Assembly: GCF_017968885.1 (NCBI RefSeq)
Contig: NZ_CP072913.1
Location: 3,704,001 to 3,768,000 of the forward strand
DNA: 64,000 nucleotides
Origin: Pseudomonas sp. Tri1
GTDB lineage: Bacteria; Pseudomonadota; Gammaproteobacteria; Pseudomonadales; Pseudomonadaceae
Reading direction: 5' to 3'
Position 1 is the first letter of the stretch. Each line of letters begins with the position of its first letter. The translations under genes and the position numbers were made by a program. The notes below the pieces were generated by a model. The model did no database searches and had not been told where the DNA came from. It worked only from the letters and a program-made list of their open reading frames with translations. Shown here one piece after another: positions 26,265-34,788 of the stretch.

Positions 26265-27557
26265 ATGCCTCATCCCACCGCCACCAAGGTCCTGGTTATC
26301 GGCTATGTCTGGCCCGAGCCACGCTCATCGGCGGCCGGCGGACATGTCATGCAACTGTTGGAAACCTTCCTCGGGCAAGGCTGGGACATTACGTTCAGCA
26401 GCCCGGCAAACCCAGGCGAAAACCGCGCGGACCTGGTCGCACTGGGCATCCGCGAAGTGCCGATCGAACTCAATAGCAGCCGTTTCGACGCGTTCATCCG
26501 TGAGCTGGCTCCGGATATCGTGTTGTTCGACCAGTTCATGATGGAGGAACAGTTCGGCTGGCGTGTCGAGAAAAACTGCCCCGACGCCCTGCGTGTGCTG
26601 GAGACCTCCGATCTGCAAAGTCTGCGTCACGCTCGCCATCATCGCCTGAAGGATCGCTTGAAAGCCGACGACGCTTCCCAGGATTTCAGCGACCTGTTCG
26701 CCCCCGCCCTGCATGACGAATTCGAGCTGATGGCCGGCACCGACCTGGCCCAACGGGAAATCGCCGCCCTGTATCGCTGCGACCTCAACCTGATGGTGTC
26801 CGAGGTTGAAATCGAACTGCTGGTGGAACACTTCAAGTTGCCTCGCAGCCTGCTGCTCTGGTGCCCGCTGATGCTCGACCTGCCGAGTGAGCCGCTCGTG
26901 CCGTTCGCAGACCGGGCGCACTTCTTGAGCATCGGCAACTTCCGCCACGCGCCAAACTGGGACGCGGTGCTCTGGATGAAAAACGCCATCTGGCCGCTGA
27001 TCCGTCAGCAACTGCCCGGTGCGCAACTGCATCTATACGGGGCCTACACCCCACCCAAGGCTGCCGCGCTGCACAACCCGGCCCAGGGCTTCCACATCAT
27101 GAACTGGGCCGAAGACGCCTTGCAGGTGATGTCGGCGGCACGTATCTGCCTGGCACCATTGCGTTTCGGCGCCGGCATCAAGGGCAAACTGATCGAGGCC
27201 ATGCTCTGCGGCACGCCCAACGTCACCACGCCCATCGGCGCCGAGGCCATGCACGGTGAACTGCCCTGGCCTGGGTCGATTGCCCAAAGCGCCGAAGACA
27301 TTGCCCGCGCCGCAGTGCAGCTGTACAGCGACCCGGCGCGCTGGACCAAGGCCCAGGATGCCGGCCTGGACTTGCTGGCAAACCGTTATCAGCGACGGGT
27401 ACATGGCCCGGCGCTGATTGAAAGCATCACGGCCTGCCGTGCCGAGCTTGCGCAACGACGCCGGGACAATTTCACCGGCAGCATGCTGCGTCACCACCAG
27501 CACAAGAGCACCCAATACATGTCCCAGTGGATCGAAGAAAAAAACCGCAACAGCTAG
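26265..27557 (+). CDS. Glycosyltransferase (GT-B, group 1-like)
   Basis: A 430-aa glycosyltransferase of GT-B architecture. The N-terminal half has the acceptor-side start VLVIGYVWPEPRSSAAGGH. The C-terminal half shows the nucleotide-sugar site: FLSIGNFRHAPNWDAV, APLRFGAGIKGKLIEAMLCGTPNVTTPIGAEA with the conserved glutamate. No signal peptide or membrane segment. Sugar and acceptor are not readable. It follows the lone receiver by 77 bases and is upstream of mtlR; no polysaccharide cluster surrounds it. Confidence 0.8.
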   Translation: MPHPTATKVLVIGYVWPEPRSSAAGGHVMQLLETFLGQGWDITFSSPANPGENRADLVALGIREVPIELNSSRFDAFIRELAPDIVLFDQFMMEEQFGWRVEKNCPDALRVLETSDLQSLRHARHHRLKDRLKADDASQDFSDLFAPALHDEFELMAGTDLAQREIAALYRCDLNLMVSEVEIELLVEHFKLPRSLLLWCPLMLDLPSEPLVPFADRAHFLSIGNFRHAPNWDAVLWMKNAIWPLIRQQLPGAQLHLYGAYTPPKAAALHNPAQGFHIMNWAEDALQVMSAARICLAPLRFGAGIKGKLIEAMLCGTPNVTTPIGAEAMHGELPWPGSIAQSAEDIARAAVQLYSDPARWTKAQDAGLDLLANRYQRRVHGPALIESITACRAELAQRRRDNFTGSMLRHHQHKSTQYMSQWIEEKNRNS

Positions 27558-27639
27558 GCACCAATATCCCATCCGGGGTGGCACCTGTGCGGCGAAGGGG
27601 GCATTATCCAGCGGCGATAACAAAAAAAGCGCCAGGCAA

Positions 27640-28545
27640 ATGACCCGAACAGCCAGAGTCACCGACCCTTCCTACGAGTTGATGGACGACCATAACGGGC
27701 TGTCCATCATCTATCGCCAGCACGGCTTCCCCTGCCCGCTGGTGCGCTGGCATTTCCATAAGGAATACGAGCTGCACCTGATCGTCGCCAGTTCCGGCAA
27801 AGTGTTCATTGGCGATTACATCGGCAACTTCTATCCGCAGTCGCTGTTTCTGACCGGCCCCAACCTGCCCCACAACTGGATCAGCCAGGTGGCCGAGGAC
27901 GAAGTGGTGCCCAAGCGCGACATGCTGGTGAATTTCACCGATGAGTTATTCGAAAGCGGCCACCAGGTGTTTGCCGAGCTCAAGACCGTCGCACCATTGC
28001 TTGAACGCGCCCAGTACGGTATCGAGTTTCGCTGCAAACGCACCATCCGCCAGGCCATGATCCTGATGCAACGCATCGCCGATTCCCGGGGCATGAGCCG
28101 CCTGGGGCATTTTTTCATTCTGATGGAGCTGCTGGCCGCCACGGACGACTACCAACTGCTCTCCGGCGCCACGACCCCGCAATCGACGGACGAGCACAGC
28201 ATCGACCGCACCAACCGCGCGGTGGATTACATCTTCGCCCATTACGCCCGGGAATTGTCCCTGGAAGAAGTCGCCGAACACCTGGGCATGAAACCCACCT
28301 ACTTCAGCCGGGTGTTCAAACAGGCCACCGGCCGGTGTTTCATCGAATTCGTCAATCGCCTGCGTATCAGTAAATCCTGCGAATTATTGGCCGATGGCGA
28401 TAAACCGGTGACGGACGTGTGCTTCGAATCGGGTTTCAACAACATTTCCAACTTCAACCGACGTTTCCAGCAACTCAAGGGCATGACCCCTTCCCACTAC
28501 CGGCGGCTGGCGGTGCAACGGCTGACCGAGCAGAACCAGGGCTGA
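27640..28545 (+). CDS. mtlR: AraC-family activator of the mannitol operon
   Basis: A 301-aa regulator, essentially the length of P. fluorescens MtlR. The N-terminal sugar-sensing cupin holds HFHKEYELHLIVASSGKVFIGDY. The C-terminal two-HTH AraC domain (~195-295) runs from VDYIFAHYARELSLEEVAEHLG to SGFNNISNFNRRFQQLKGMTPSHYR. MtlR activates mtlE transcription in response to mannitol, sorbitol or arabitol (established for P. fluorescens). It precedes mtlE in the same direction, separated by a hairpin, so it is transcribed separately. ATG 27640 fits the family start. Confidence 0.92.
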   Translation: MTRTARVTDPSYELMDDHNGLSIIYRQHGFPCPLVRWHFHKEYELHLIVASSGKVFIGDYIGNFYPQSLFLTGPNLPHNWISQVAEDEVVPKRDMLVNFTDELFESGHQVFAELKTVAPLLERAQYGIEFRCKRTIRQAMILMQRIADSRGMSRLGHFFILMELLAATDDYQLLSGATTPQSTDEHSIDRTNRAVDYIFAHYARELSLEEVAEHLGMKPTYFSRVFKQATGRCFIEFVNRLRISKSCELLADGDKPVTDVCFESGFNNISNFNRRFQQLKGMTPSHYRRLAVQRLTEQNQG

Positions 28546-28568
28546 CCGTTCTCAGGCACAACCCGCTC

Positions 28569-28600
28569 CTGTGGCGAGGGGATTTATTCCCTCGCCACAG
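28569..28600. terminator. REP-like hairpin after mtlR
   Basis: CTGTGGCGAGGG and CCCTCGCCACAG form a perfect 12-bp stem around an 8-base loop 24 bases after the mtlR stop. It probably separates mtlR from mtlE transcription. No T-run is present. Confidence 0.6.
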
Positions 28601-28627
28601 ATGAATTCCCCGCCTGAAACCTTATCC

Positions 28628-28670
28628 AGTGCAAAAAAGTATCAGCATAAGTGCGACGGATGATTTGTCA
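28628..28670 (+). promoter_or_regulatory. Candidate MtlR binding region upstream of mtlE
   Basis: The word AGTGC occurs at 28628 and again at 28650, each followed by an A-rich or TGAT-containing stretch. This is a 22-base direct repeat, about two helical turns, the usual spacing for AraC-family half-sites. It lies ~110-150 bases ahead of the mtlE start. Assignment to MtlR is by position and family. Confidence 0.45.
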
Positions 28671-28779
28671 CGCCGTCCATTGAGGGCTGTAATCAGCGCA
28701 CATTCTTCCCTTCATCCGGAAGACACAAAAACAATAACTGTCCTTCCGCAGCCTTCTGGGCGCGGAAAAGGAGTGCGCG

Positions 28780-30090
28780 ATGAAACCTTCGGTAAAAGCT
28801 CTGCTTGTCTCCACCTGCATGACCCTCAGCAGCGTCAGTTTCGGCGCACAGACCCTCACCATTGCCACCGTCAACAACAGCGACATGATCCGCATGCAAA
28901 AGCTCTCGAAAACCTTCGAGGCCGAACATCCGGATATCAAGCTGAACTGGGTGGTGCTTGAAGAAAACGTGCTGCGCCAGCGCCTGACCACCGACATCGC
29001 CACCCAGGGCGGGCAGTTCGACGTACTGACCATTGGCATGTACGAAGCCGCACTCTGGGGCGCCAAAGGCTGGTTGGAGCCAATGAAGGACCTGCCAGCC
29101 AGCTACGCCCTCGACGATATATTCCCATCGGTACGCGAAGGCCTGTCGGTCAAGGGCTCGCTCTACGCCCTGCCGTTCTATGCCGAAAGCTCGATCACCT
29201 ATTACCGCACCGACCTGTTCAAGGATGCCGGGCTGACCATGCCCGAACACCCGACCTGGACCCAGATCGGTGAGTTCGCGGAAAAACTCACCGACAAGAG
29301 CAAGGAACAGTATGGCCTGTGCCTGCGGGGCAAAGCCGGTTGGGGCGAGAACATGGCGCTCATCACCACCCTGGCCAACGGTTTTGGTGCGCGCTGGTTC
29401 GATGAGAAGTGGCAGCCACAATTCAATGGCCCCGAGTGGAAAGACGCGCTCAACTTCTACGTCGACAACATGAAGAAATCCGGCCCGCCGGGTGCTTCCA
29501 GCAACGGTTTCAACGAAAACCTGGCACTGTTCAACAGCGGCAAATGCGCGATCTGGGTCGATGCCAGCGTCGCCGGTTCGTTCGTCACCGACAAGACCCA
29601 GAGCAAGGTGGCCGATCACGTTGGATTCACCTTCGCCCCCCACGAAAAAACCGACAAAGGCACCTCGTGGATGTACTCCTGGTCGCTGGCAATCCCCACC
29701 AGCTCCAAAGCCAAGGAAGCCGCCACGGTCTTTACCACTTGGGCGACTTCCAAGGAGTACGGCCAATTGGTCGCCAAGACCGACGGCATTGCCAACGTAC
29801 CGCCGGGCACACGCACCTCGACCTACAGCGACGACTACATGAAGGCCGCGCCGTTTGCCAAGGTGACCCTGGAGTCGTTGAAAGTCGCCGACCCGAAAGC
29901 ACCGACCCTCAAGCCTGTGCCCTACATCGGCATCCAATTGGTAACCATTCCCGAGTTCCAGGCCATCGGCACCCAGGTCGGCAAATTCTTCTCGGGCGCG
30001 CTGACCGGCCAGCAGACCGTGGACCAGGCGTTGACCGCCGCACAGTCCACCACCGAACGCGAGATGAAACGCGCTGGGTATCCCAAGTAG
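28780..30090 (+). CDS. mtlE: Mannitol/sorbitol/arabitol-binding periplasmic protein
   Basis: Family-1 solute-binding protein of an ABC importer, 436 aa, with a Sec signal peptide (cleavage near SFGA-QT, ~22-23). Inside are the family's FDVLTIGMYEAALWGAKGWLEPM and YALPFYAESSITYYRTDLF segments. GGAG lies about seven bases upstream. It captures polyols for MtlFGK. A REP inverted pair follows before mtlF, which may let this abundant component be made in excess. Confidence 0.93.
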   Translation: MKPSVKALLVSTCMTLSSVSFGAQTLTIATVNNSDMIRMQKLSKTFEAEHPDIKLNWVVLEENVLRQRLTTDIATQGGQFDVLTIGMYEAALWGAKGWLEPMKDLPASYALDDIFPSVREGLSVKGSLYALPFYAESSITYYRTDLFKDAGLTMPEHPTWTQIGEFAEKLTDKSKEQYGLCLRGKAGWGENMALITTLANGFGARWFDEKWQPQFNGPEWKDALNFYVDNMKKSGPPGASSNGFNENLALFNSGKCAIWVDASVAGSFVTDKTQSKVADHVGFTFAPHEKTDKGTSWMYSWSLAIPTSSKAKEAATVFTTWATSKEYGQLVAKTDGIANVPPGTRTSTYSDDYMKAAPFAKVTLESLKVADPKAPTLKPVPYIGIQLVTIPEFQAIGTQVGKFFSGALTGQQTVDQALTAAQSTTEREMKRAGYPK

Positions 30091-30118
30091 TCAGCTCATC
30101 AAGGCCCGCTCCCGATTC

Positions 30119-30210
30119 CTGTGGGAGCGAGCTTGCTCGCGATGAGGGCCTGCGAGCCAATATTGCGAGTGACTGACACGACGCTATCGCGAGCAAGCTC
30201 GCTCCCACAG
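30119..30210. repeat. REP inverted pair inside the mtl operon
   Basis: Arms 30119-30142 and 30187-30210 are perfect 24-base reverse complements (GTGGGAGCGAGCTTGCTCGC type). They occupy the gap between mtlE and mtlF. In bacteria such hairpins can stabilise upstream mRNA or reduce downstream expression. Confidence 0.9.
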
Positions 30211-30247
30211 TGGATCTTCATAGGCCCGCAAAAATCGGTTCAATGCC

Positions 30248-31180
30248 ATGAATAGCTCAACGACAACCGCCAAAGCCCCCATCGAACTCCAGCAACCGGC
30301 GCGCAAGACCCGCCTGGCCAACCCCGGCTGGTTCCTGGTAAGCCCTTCGGTCGCCTTATTGCTGCTGTGGATGATCGTGCCGCTGGGCATGACCGTCTAT
30401 TTCTCGCTGATCCGCTACAACCTGCTCTACCCCGGCGAAAACGAATTCGTGGGGCTGGAGAACTTCACTTATTTCCTCACCGACTCGGGCTTCATGCCCG
30501 GCGCGACCAATACCCTGTTGCTGGTGGGCAGCGTGCTGCTGATCAGTATCGTGCTCGGGGTGTTGATCAGTGCGCTGCTGGAAGCCAGCGAGTTTTTCGG
30601 CCGCGGCATCGTCCGGGTGTTGCTGATCTCGCCCTTCTTCATCATGCCCACGGTGGGCGCGCTGATCTGGAAAAACCTGATTTTCCACCCGGTCTCGGGG
30701 ATTCTCGCTGCGGTGTGGAAACTGTTCGGCGCGCAACCGGTGGACTGGCTGGCCCACTACCCGTTGCTGTCGATCATCATCATCGTGAGCTGGCAATGGT
30801 TGCCCTTCGCGATCCTGATCCTGATGACCGCCATGCAGTCCCTCGACCAGGAACAGAAAGAAGCCGCGCGCCTGGACGGTGCCGGCCCCATCGCGATTTT
30901 CTGGCACCTGACCCTGCCGCACCTGGCCCGCCCGATTGCCGTGGTGCTGATGATCGAGACGATTTTCCTGCTGTCGGTGTTCGCCGAGATTTTCACCACC
31001 ACCAATGGTGGCCCTGGCTACGCCTCGACCAACCTTGCCTACCTGATCTACAACCAGGCGCTGGTGCAGTTCGACGTTGGCATGGCTTCGGCCGGTGGTC
31101 TGATTGCCGTGGTCATCGCCAACATCGCCGCCATCATCCTGGTCCGGATGATCGGCAAAAACCTCACCGACAAGCATTGA
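30248..31180 (+). CDS. mtlF: Polyol ABC transporter permease
   Basis: A 310-aa inner-membrane permease of the MalF/UgpA type with six or more hydrophobic segments. The EAA loop, where the ATPase docks, is read as EAARLDGAGPIAIFWHLTLP (~205-224). The N-terminal ~30 residues are cytoplasmic and rich in Lys/Ala. It pairs with MtlG, 10 bases downstream, to form the channel for mannitol, sorbitol and arabitol. Confidence 0.92.
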   Translation: MNSSTTTAKAPIELQQPARKTRLANPGWFLVSPSVALLLLWMIVPLGMTVYFSLIRYNLLYPGENEFVGLENFTYFLTDSGFMPGATNTLLLVGSVLLISIVLGVLISALLEASEFFGRGIVRVLLISPFFIMPTVGALIWKNLIFHPVSGILAAVWKLFGAQPVDWLAHYPLLSIIIIVSWQWLPFAILILMTAMQSLDQEQKEAARLDGAGPIAIFWHLTLPHLARPIAVVLMIETIFLLSVFAEIFTTTNGGPGYASTNLAYLIYNQALVQFDVGMASAGGLIAVVIANIAAIILVRMIGKNLTDKH

Positions 31181-31190
31181 GGCCGTCGCC

Positions 31191-32021
31191 ATGACTCTTC
31201 AACAATCCCGTCGCCTGCAAAGCCTGCTGCTGGGCACGTTGGCCTGGGCCATCGCGATCCTGATCTTTTTCCCGATCTTCTGGATGGTGCTGACCAGCTT
31301 CAAGACCGAAATCGACGCATTCGCCACGCCGCCGCAATTCATCTTCGCGCCGACGCTGGAGAACTACCTGCACATCAATGAGCGCAGCAACTACTTCAGT
31401 TTCGCCTGGAACTCAGTGGTGATTTCCTTCAGCGCCACCGCCCTTTGCCTGCTGATTGCAGTGCCGGCAGCCTACTCCATGGCGTTCTACGAAACCCAGC
31501 GCACCAAAGGCACTTTGTTGTGGATGCTCTCCACCAAGATGCTGCCGCCGGTGGGCGTACTGATGCCCATCTACCTGCTGGCCAAGAGTTTTGGCCTGCT
31601 GGACACCCGCCTCGCGCTGATCGTCATCTACACGTTGATCAACCTGCCGATTGTGGTCTGGATGATTTACACCTACTTCAAGGACATTCCCCGCGACATC
31701 CTCGAAGCCGCACGCCTGGATGGCGCCACGCTGTGGCAGGAAATGGTTCGCGTGCTACTGCCGATTGCCAAGGGCGGCCTGGCGTCCACCGTGTTGCTGT
31801 CGTTGATCCTGTGCTGGAACGAGGCCTTCTGGTCGTTGAACCTCACCTCATCCAAAGCCGCGCCCCTGACGGCGTTGATCGCCTCTTACTCCAGCCCCGA
31901 AGGCCTGTTCTGGGCCAAATTGTCGGCCGTCTCGACCCTGGCCTGCGCGCCGATCCTGATTTTTGGCTGGATCAGCCAGAAACAGTTGGTGCGCGGTTTG
32001 TCCTTCGGCGCCGTGAAATAA
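31191..32021 (+). CDS. mtlG: Polyol ABC transporter permease
   Basis: A 276-aa permease of the MalG type, six predicted membrane segments. The EAA loop reads EAARLDGATLWQEMVRVLLP (~171-190), and the family's preceding RDI segment is intact. It starts 10 bases after mtlF and ends 39 bases before mtlK, consistent with one transcript and stoichiometric partners. Confidence 0.92.
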   Translation: MTLQQSRRLQSLLLGTLAWAIAILIFFPIFWMVLTSFKTEIDAFATPPQFIFAPTLENYLHINERSNYFSFAWNSVVISFSATALCLLIAVPAAYSMAFYETQRTKGTLLWMLSTKMLPPVGVLMPIYLLAKSFGLLDTRLALIVIYTLINLPIVVWMIYTYFKDIPRDILEAARLDGATLWQEMVRVLLPIAKGGLASTVLLSLILCWNEAFWSLNLTSSKAAPLTALIASYSSPEGLFWAKLSAVSTLACAPILIFGWISQKQLVRGLSFGAVK

Positions 32022-32060
32022 CGCGCCCTACACAATAATCAGAAGTGGAGGCCCATCATC

Positions 32061-33164
32061 ATGGCCAACCTGAAAATCAAGAATCTGCAAAAAGGTTTCG
32101 AAGGCTTCTCCATCATCAAGGGCATCGACCTTGAAGTGAACGACCGCGAGTTCGTGGTCTTCGTCGGGCCGTCGGGCTGCGGCAAGTCCACGCTGCTGCG
32201 GCTGATCGCCGGACTGGAAGAAGTCAGCGACGGCACTATCGAACTGGATGGCCGGGACATCACCGAAGTCAGCCCGGCCAAACGCGACCTGGCGATGGTG
32301 TTCCAGACCTATGCCCTGTACCCGCACATGAGCGTGCGCAAAAATATGTCCTTCGCCTTGGACCTGGCTGGCGTGCCGAAGGCCGAGGTCGAGAAAAAGG
32401 TCAACGAAGCGGCACGCATCCTCGAGCTGGGGCCGATGCTTGAGCGCAAGCCCAAGCAGCTCTCCGGCGGCCAGCGCCAGCGTGTGGCGATTGGTCGGGC
32501 CATCGTGCGCAACCCGAAAATCTTCCTGTTCGACGAACCCTTGTCCAACCTCGACGCCGCCCTTCGCGTGCAGATGCGCCTGGAACTGGCCCGGCTGCAC
32601 AAGGAGCTGCAGGCGACCATGATCTACGTGACCCATGACCAGGTCGAAGCCATGACCCTGGCCGACAAGGTGGTGGTGCTCAATGGCGGGCGCATCGAAC
32701 AGGTCGGCTCGCCGCTGGAGCTGTATCACCAACCCGCCAATCTGTTTGTCGCCGGGTTCCTCGGCACACCGAAAATGGGCTTTCTCAAAGGCAAGGTCAC
32801 GGGCCTGGACGGCCAGGGCTGCGAAGTCCTGCTGGACGCCGGAACCCGTATCAGCCTGCCATTGAGCGGTGCCAGCCTGAGTGTTGGCAGCGCGGTGACC
32901 CTGGGGATTCGTCCGGAGCACCTGAACCTGGCACAACCGGGCGATTGCACGCTGCAAGTTACCGCCGATGTCAGCGAACGCCTGGGCAGCGACACGTTCT
33001 GCCACGTCGTGACCGCGTCCGGCGAAGCCTTGACCATGCGCGTTCGCGGTGACCTGGCGAGCCGTTTCGGCGAGCAACTGAGCCTGCACCTGGACCCCGA
33101 ACACTGCCACCTATTCGATGCCGAAGGCGTAGCGGTCACCCGTGCGCTGCGCGCCGCCGCCTGA
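32061..33164 (+). CDS. mtlK: Polyol ABC transporter ATP-binding protein
   Basis: A 367-aa MalK-type ATPase. Walker A is GPSGCGKST (~37-45), Q-loop [13 protein letters not shown], signature [16 protein letters not shown], Walker [15 protein letters not shown]-loop THDQVEAM. Residues ~240-367 are the TOBE-type regulatory domain (GIRPEHL). GTGGAGG lies upstream of the ATG. It energises MtlFG. Its stop is followed 15 bases later by mtlD. Confidence 0.94.
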   Translation: MANLKIKNLQKGFEGFSIIKGIDLEVNDREFVVFVGPSGCGKSTLLRLIAGLEEVSDGTIELDGRDITEVSPAKRDLAMVFQTYALYPHMSVRKNMSFALDLAGVPKAEVEKKVNEAARILELGPMLERKPKQLSGGQRQRVAIGRAIVRNPKIFLFDEPLSNLDAALRVQMRLELARLHKELQATMIYVTHDQVEAMTLADKVVVLNGGRIEQVGSPLELYHQPANLFVAGFLGTPKMGFLKGKVTGLDGQGCEVLLDAGTRISLPLSGASLSVGSAVTLGIRPEHLNLAQPGDCTLQVTADVSERLGSDTFCHVVTASGEALTMRVRGDLASRFGEQLSLHLDPEHCHLFDAEGVAVTRALRAAA

Positions 33165-33179
33165 TTGCCGAGACTTGTG

Positions 33180-34655
33180 ATGAAACTCAACCGACAGAAC
33201 CTGCACAACCTCAAGCCTGAGATCGCTCTGCCCGCCTATTCCTTGAGCGAGATTCGCCAGGGCATTGCCCACATCGGCGTCGGCGGTTTCCACCGTGCTC
33301 ACCAGGCGTATTACACCGATGCGCTGATGAACACCGGCGCCGACCTGGACTGGGCCATCTGTGGCGTCGGCCTGCGCGCCGAAGATCGTCGCGCCCGGGA
33401 CGACCTGGCCAGCCAGGACTACCTCTTCACGCTTTATGAACTGGGGGACACCGACGACACCGAAGTCCGGGTGATCGGTGCCATCGCCGACATGCTACTG
33501 GCCGAAGACGGCGCCCAGGCGCTGATCGACAAACTGGCCGACCCGCAGATCCGTATCGTCTCGCTGACCATCACCGAAGGCGGCTATTGCATCGACGACA
33601 GCAACGGCGAGTTCATGGCCCACCTGCCGCAGATCCAGCACGACCTGGCCCACCCGGACGAACCGAAGACCGTCTTCGGTTTCCTCTGCGCCGCCCTGGC
33701 CAAACGCCGCGCCGCCGGCACCGCGGCATTCACCCTGATGTCCTGCGATAACCTGCCCCACAACGGCGCCGTGACCCGCAAGGCCCTGCTGGCCTTCGCC
33801 GCGTTGCGCGATGCTGAACTGGGGCAATGGATTGACCGCAATGTGAGTTTCCCCAACGCCATGGTCGATCGCATCACACCGATGACCAGCGTCGCCCATC
33901 GCCTGCAACTGCATGACGAACATGGCATCGATGACGCCTGGCCGGTGGTCTGCGAACCGTTCGTGCAATGGGTGCTGGAAGACAAATTCGTCAACGGTCG
34001 CCCGGCCTGGGAAAGGGTCGGCGTACAGTTCACCGATGACGTTTCGCCCTATGAAGAGATGAAGATCAAGCTGCTCAACGGCAGTCACCTGGCGCTGACT
34101 TACCTGGGCTTTCTCAAGGGCTATCGCTTCGTCCACGAGACCATGAATGACCCGCTGTTCGTGCGTTACATGCGGGCCTATATGGACCTGGACGTGACAC
34201 CGCAACTGGCGCCGGTGCCAGGGATCGACTTGACCGACTACAAGAACACCCTGGTGGAGCGTTTTTCCAACCAGGCCATCGCCGACCAGTTGGAACGAGT
34301 GTGTTCGGATGGCTCGTCGAAGTTTCCGAAATTCACCGTGCCGACCATCAACCGCTTGATTGCCGACGGTGGCGAAACCCGCCGCGCGGCGCTGGTGGTG
34401 GCGGCTTGGGCCGTGTACCTGAAGGGCGTCGACGAAAACGGCGTGACGTATTCGATCCCGGACCCACGGGCAGCATTCTGCCAGGCGCTGGTGACTGACG
34501 ATGCACTGGTGACCCAGCGGATGTTGGAAGTGGAAGAAATCTTTGGCACCGCCATCCCCCGTTCGCCAGAGTTCGTGGCAGCATTCGAATGGTGCTGCAA
34601 CAGCTTGCGTGAGCATGGTGTGACGCGCACGCTTGAGCGGATACTGGCCGACTGA
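33180..34655 (+). CDS. mtlD: Mannitol/polyol 2-dehydrogenase
   Basis: A 491-aa long-chain polyol dehydrogenase nearly identical in layout to the characterised P. fluorescens mannitol dehydrogenase (about 493 aa). Visible: N-terminal IAHIGVGGFHRAHQAYYTD for NAD binding, CDNLPHNGAVTRKALLAFA, and the catalytic region EEMKIKLLNGSHLALTYLG with the conserved lysine, asparagine and histidine. It oxidises mannitol and sorbitol to fructose or sorbose and arabitol to xylulose in the cytoplasm. ATG 33180 is chosen over an in-frame TTG at 33165. Confidence 0.95.
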   Translation: MKLNRQNLHNLKPEIALPAYSLSEIRQGIAHIGVGGFHRAHQAYYTDALMNTGADLDWAICGVGLRAEDRRARDDLASQDYLFTLYELGDTDDTEVRVIGAIADMLLAEDGAQALIDKLADPQIRIVSLTITEGGYCIDDSNGEFMAHLPQIQHDLAHPDEPKTVFGFLCAALAKRRAAGTAAFTLMSCDNLPHNGAVTRKALLAFAALRDAELGQWIDRNVSFPNAMVDRITPMTSVAHRLQLHDEHGIDDAWPVVCEPFVQWVLEDKFVNGRPAWERVGVQFTDDVSPYEEMKIKLLNGSHLALTYLGFLKGYRFVHETMNDPLFVRYMRAYMDLDVTPQLAPVPGIDLTDYKNTLVERFSNQAIADQLERVCSDGSSKFPKFTVPTINRLIADGGETRRAALVVAAWAVYLKGVDENGVTYSIPDPRAAFCQALVTDDALVTQRMLEVEEIFGTAIPRSPEFVAAFEWCCNSLREHGVTRTLERILAD

Positions 34656-34662
34656 GGCTTAA

Positions 34663-34766
34663 TTCCCAGGCTCTGCGTGGGAACACCTCAACGGACGCTC
34701 CGCATTCGGCTTCTTGGGGGCGCGGAGCGTCCCGTGCTGCATTCCCACGCAGAGCGTGGGAACGTT
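34663..34766. repeat. Palindromic intergenic element between mtlD and mtlY
   Basis: Nested inverted repeats: CTCTGCGTGGGAA (34671-34683) pairs with TTCCCACGCAGAG (34743-34755), and inside it GGACGCTCCGC pairs with GCGGAGCGTCC. A third small palindrome sits at the right end. It differs from the REP family used elsewhere in the window. It leaves mtlY about 130 bases from mtlD. Confidence 0.75.
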
Positions 34767-34788
34767 CTGACCACTCAGGGTTTATTCC

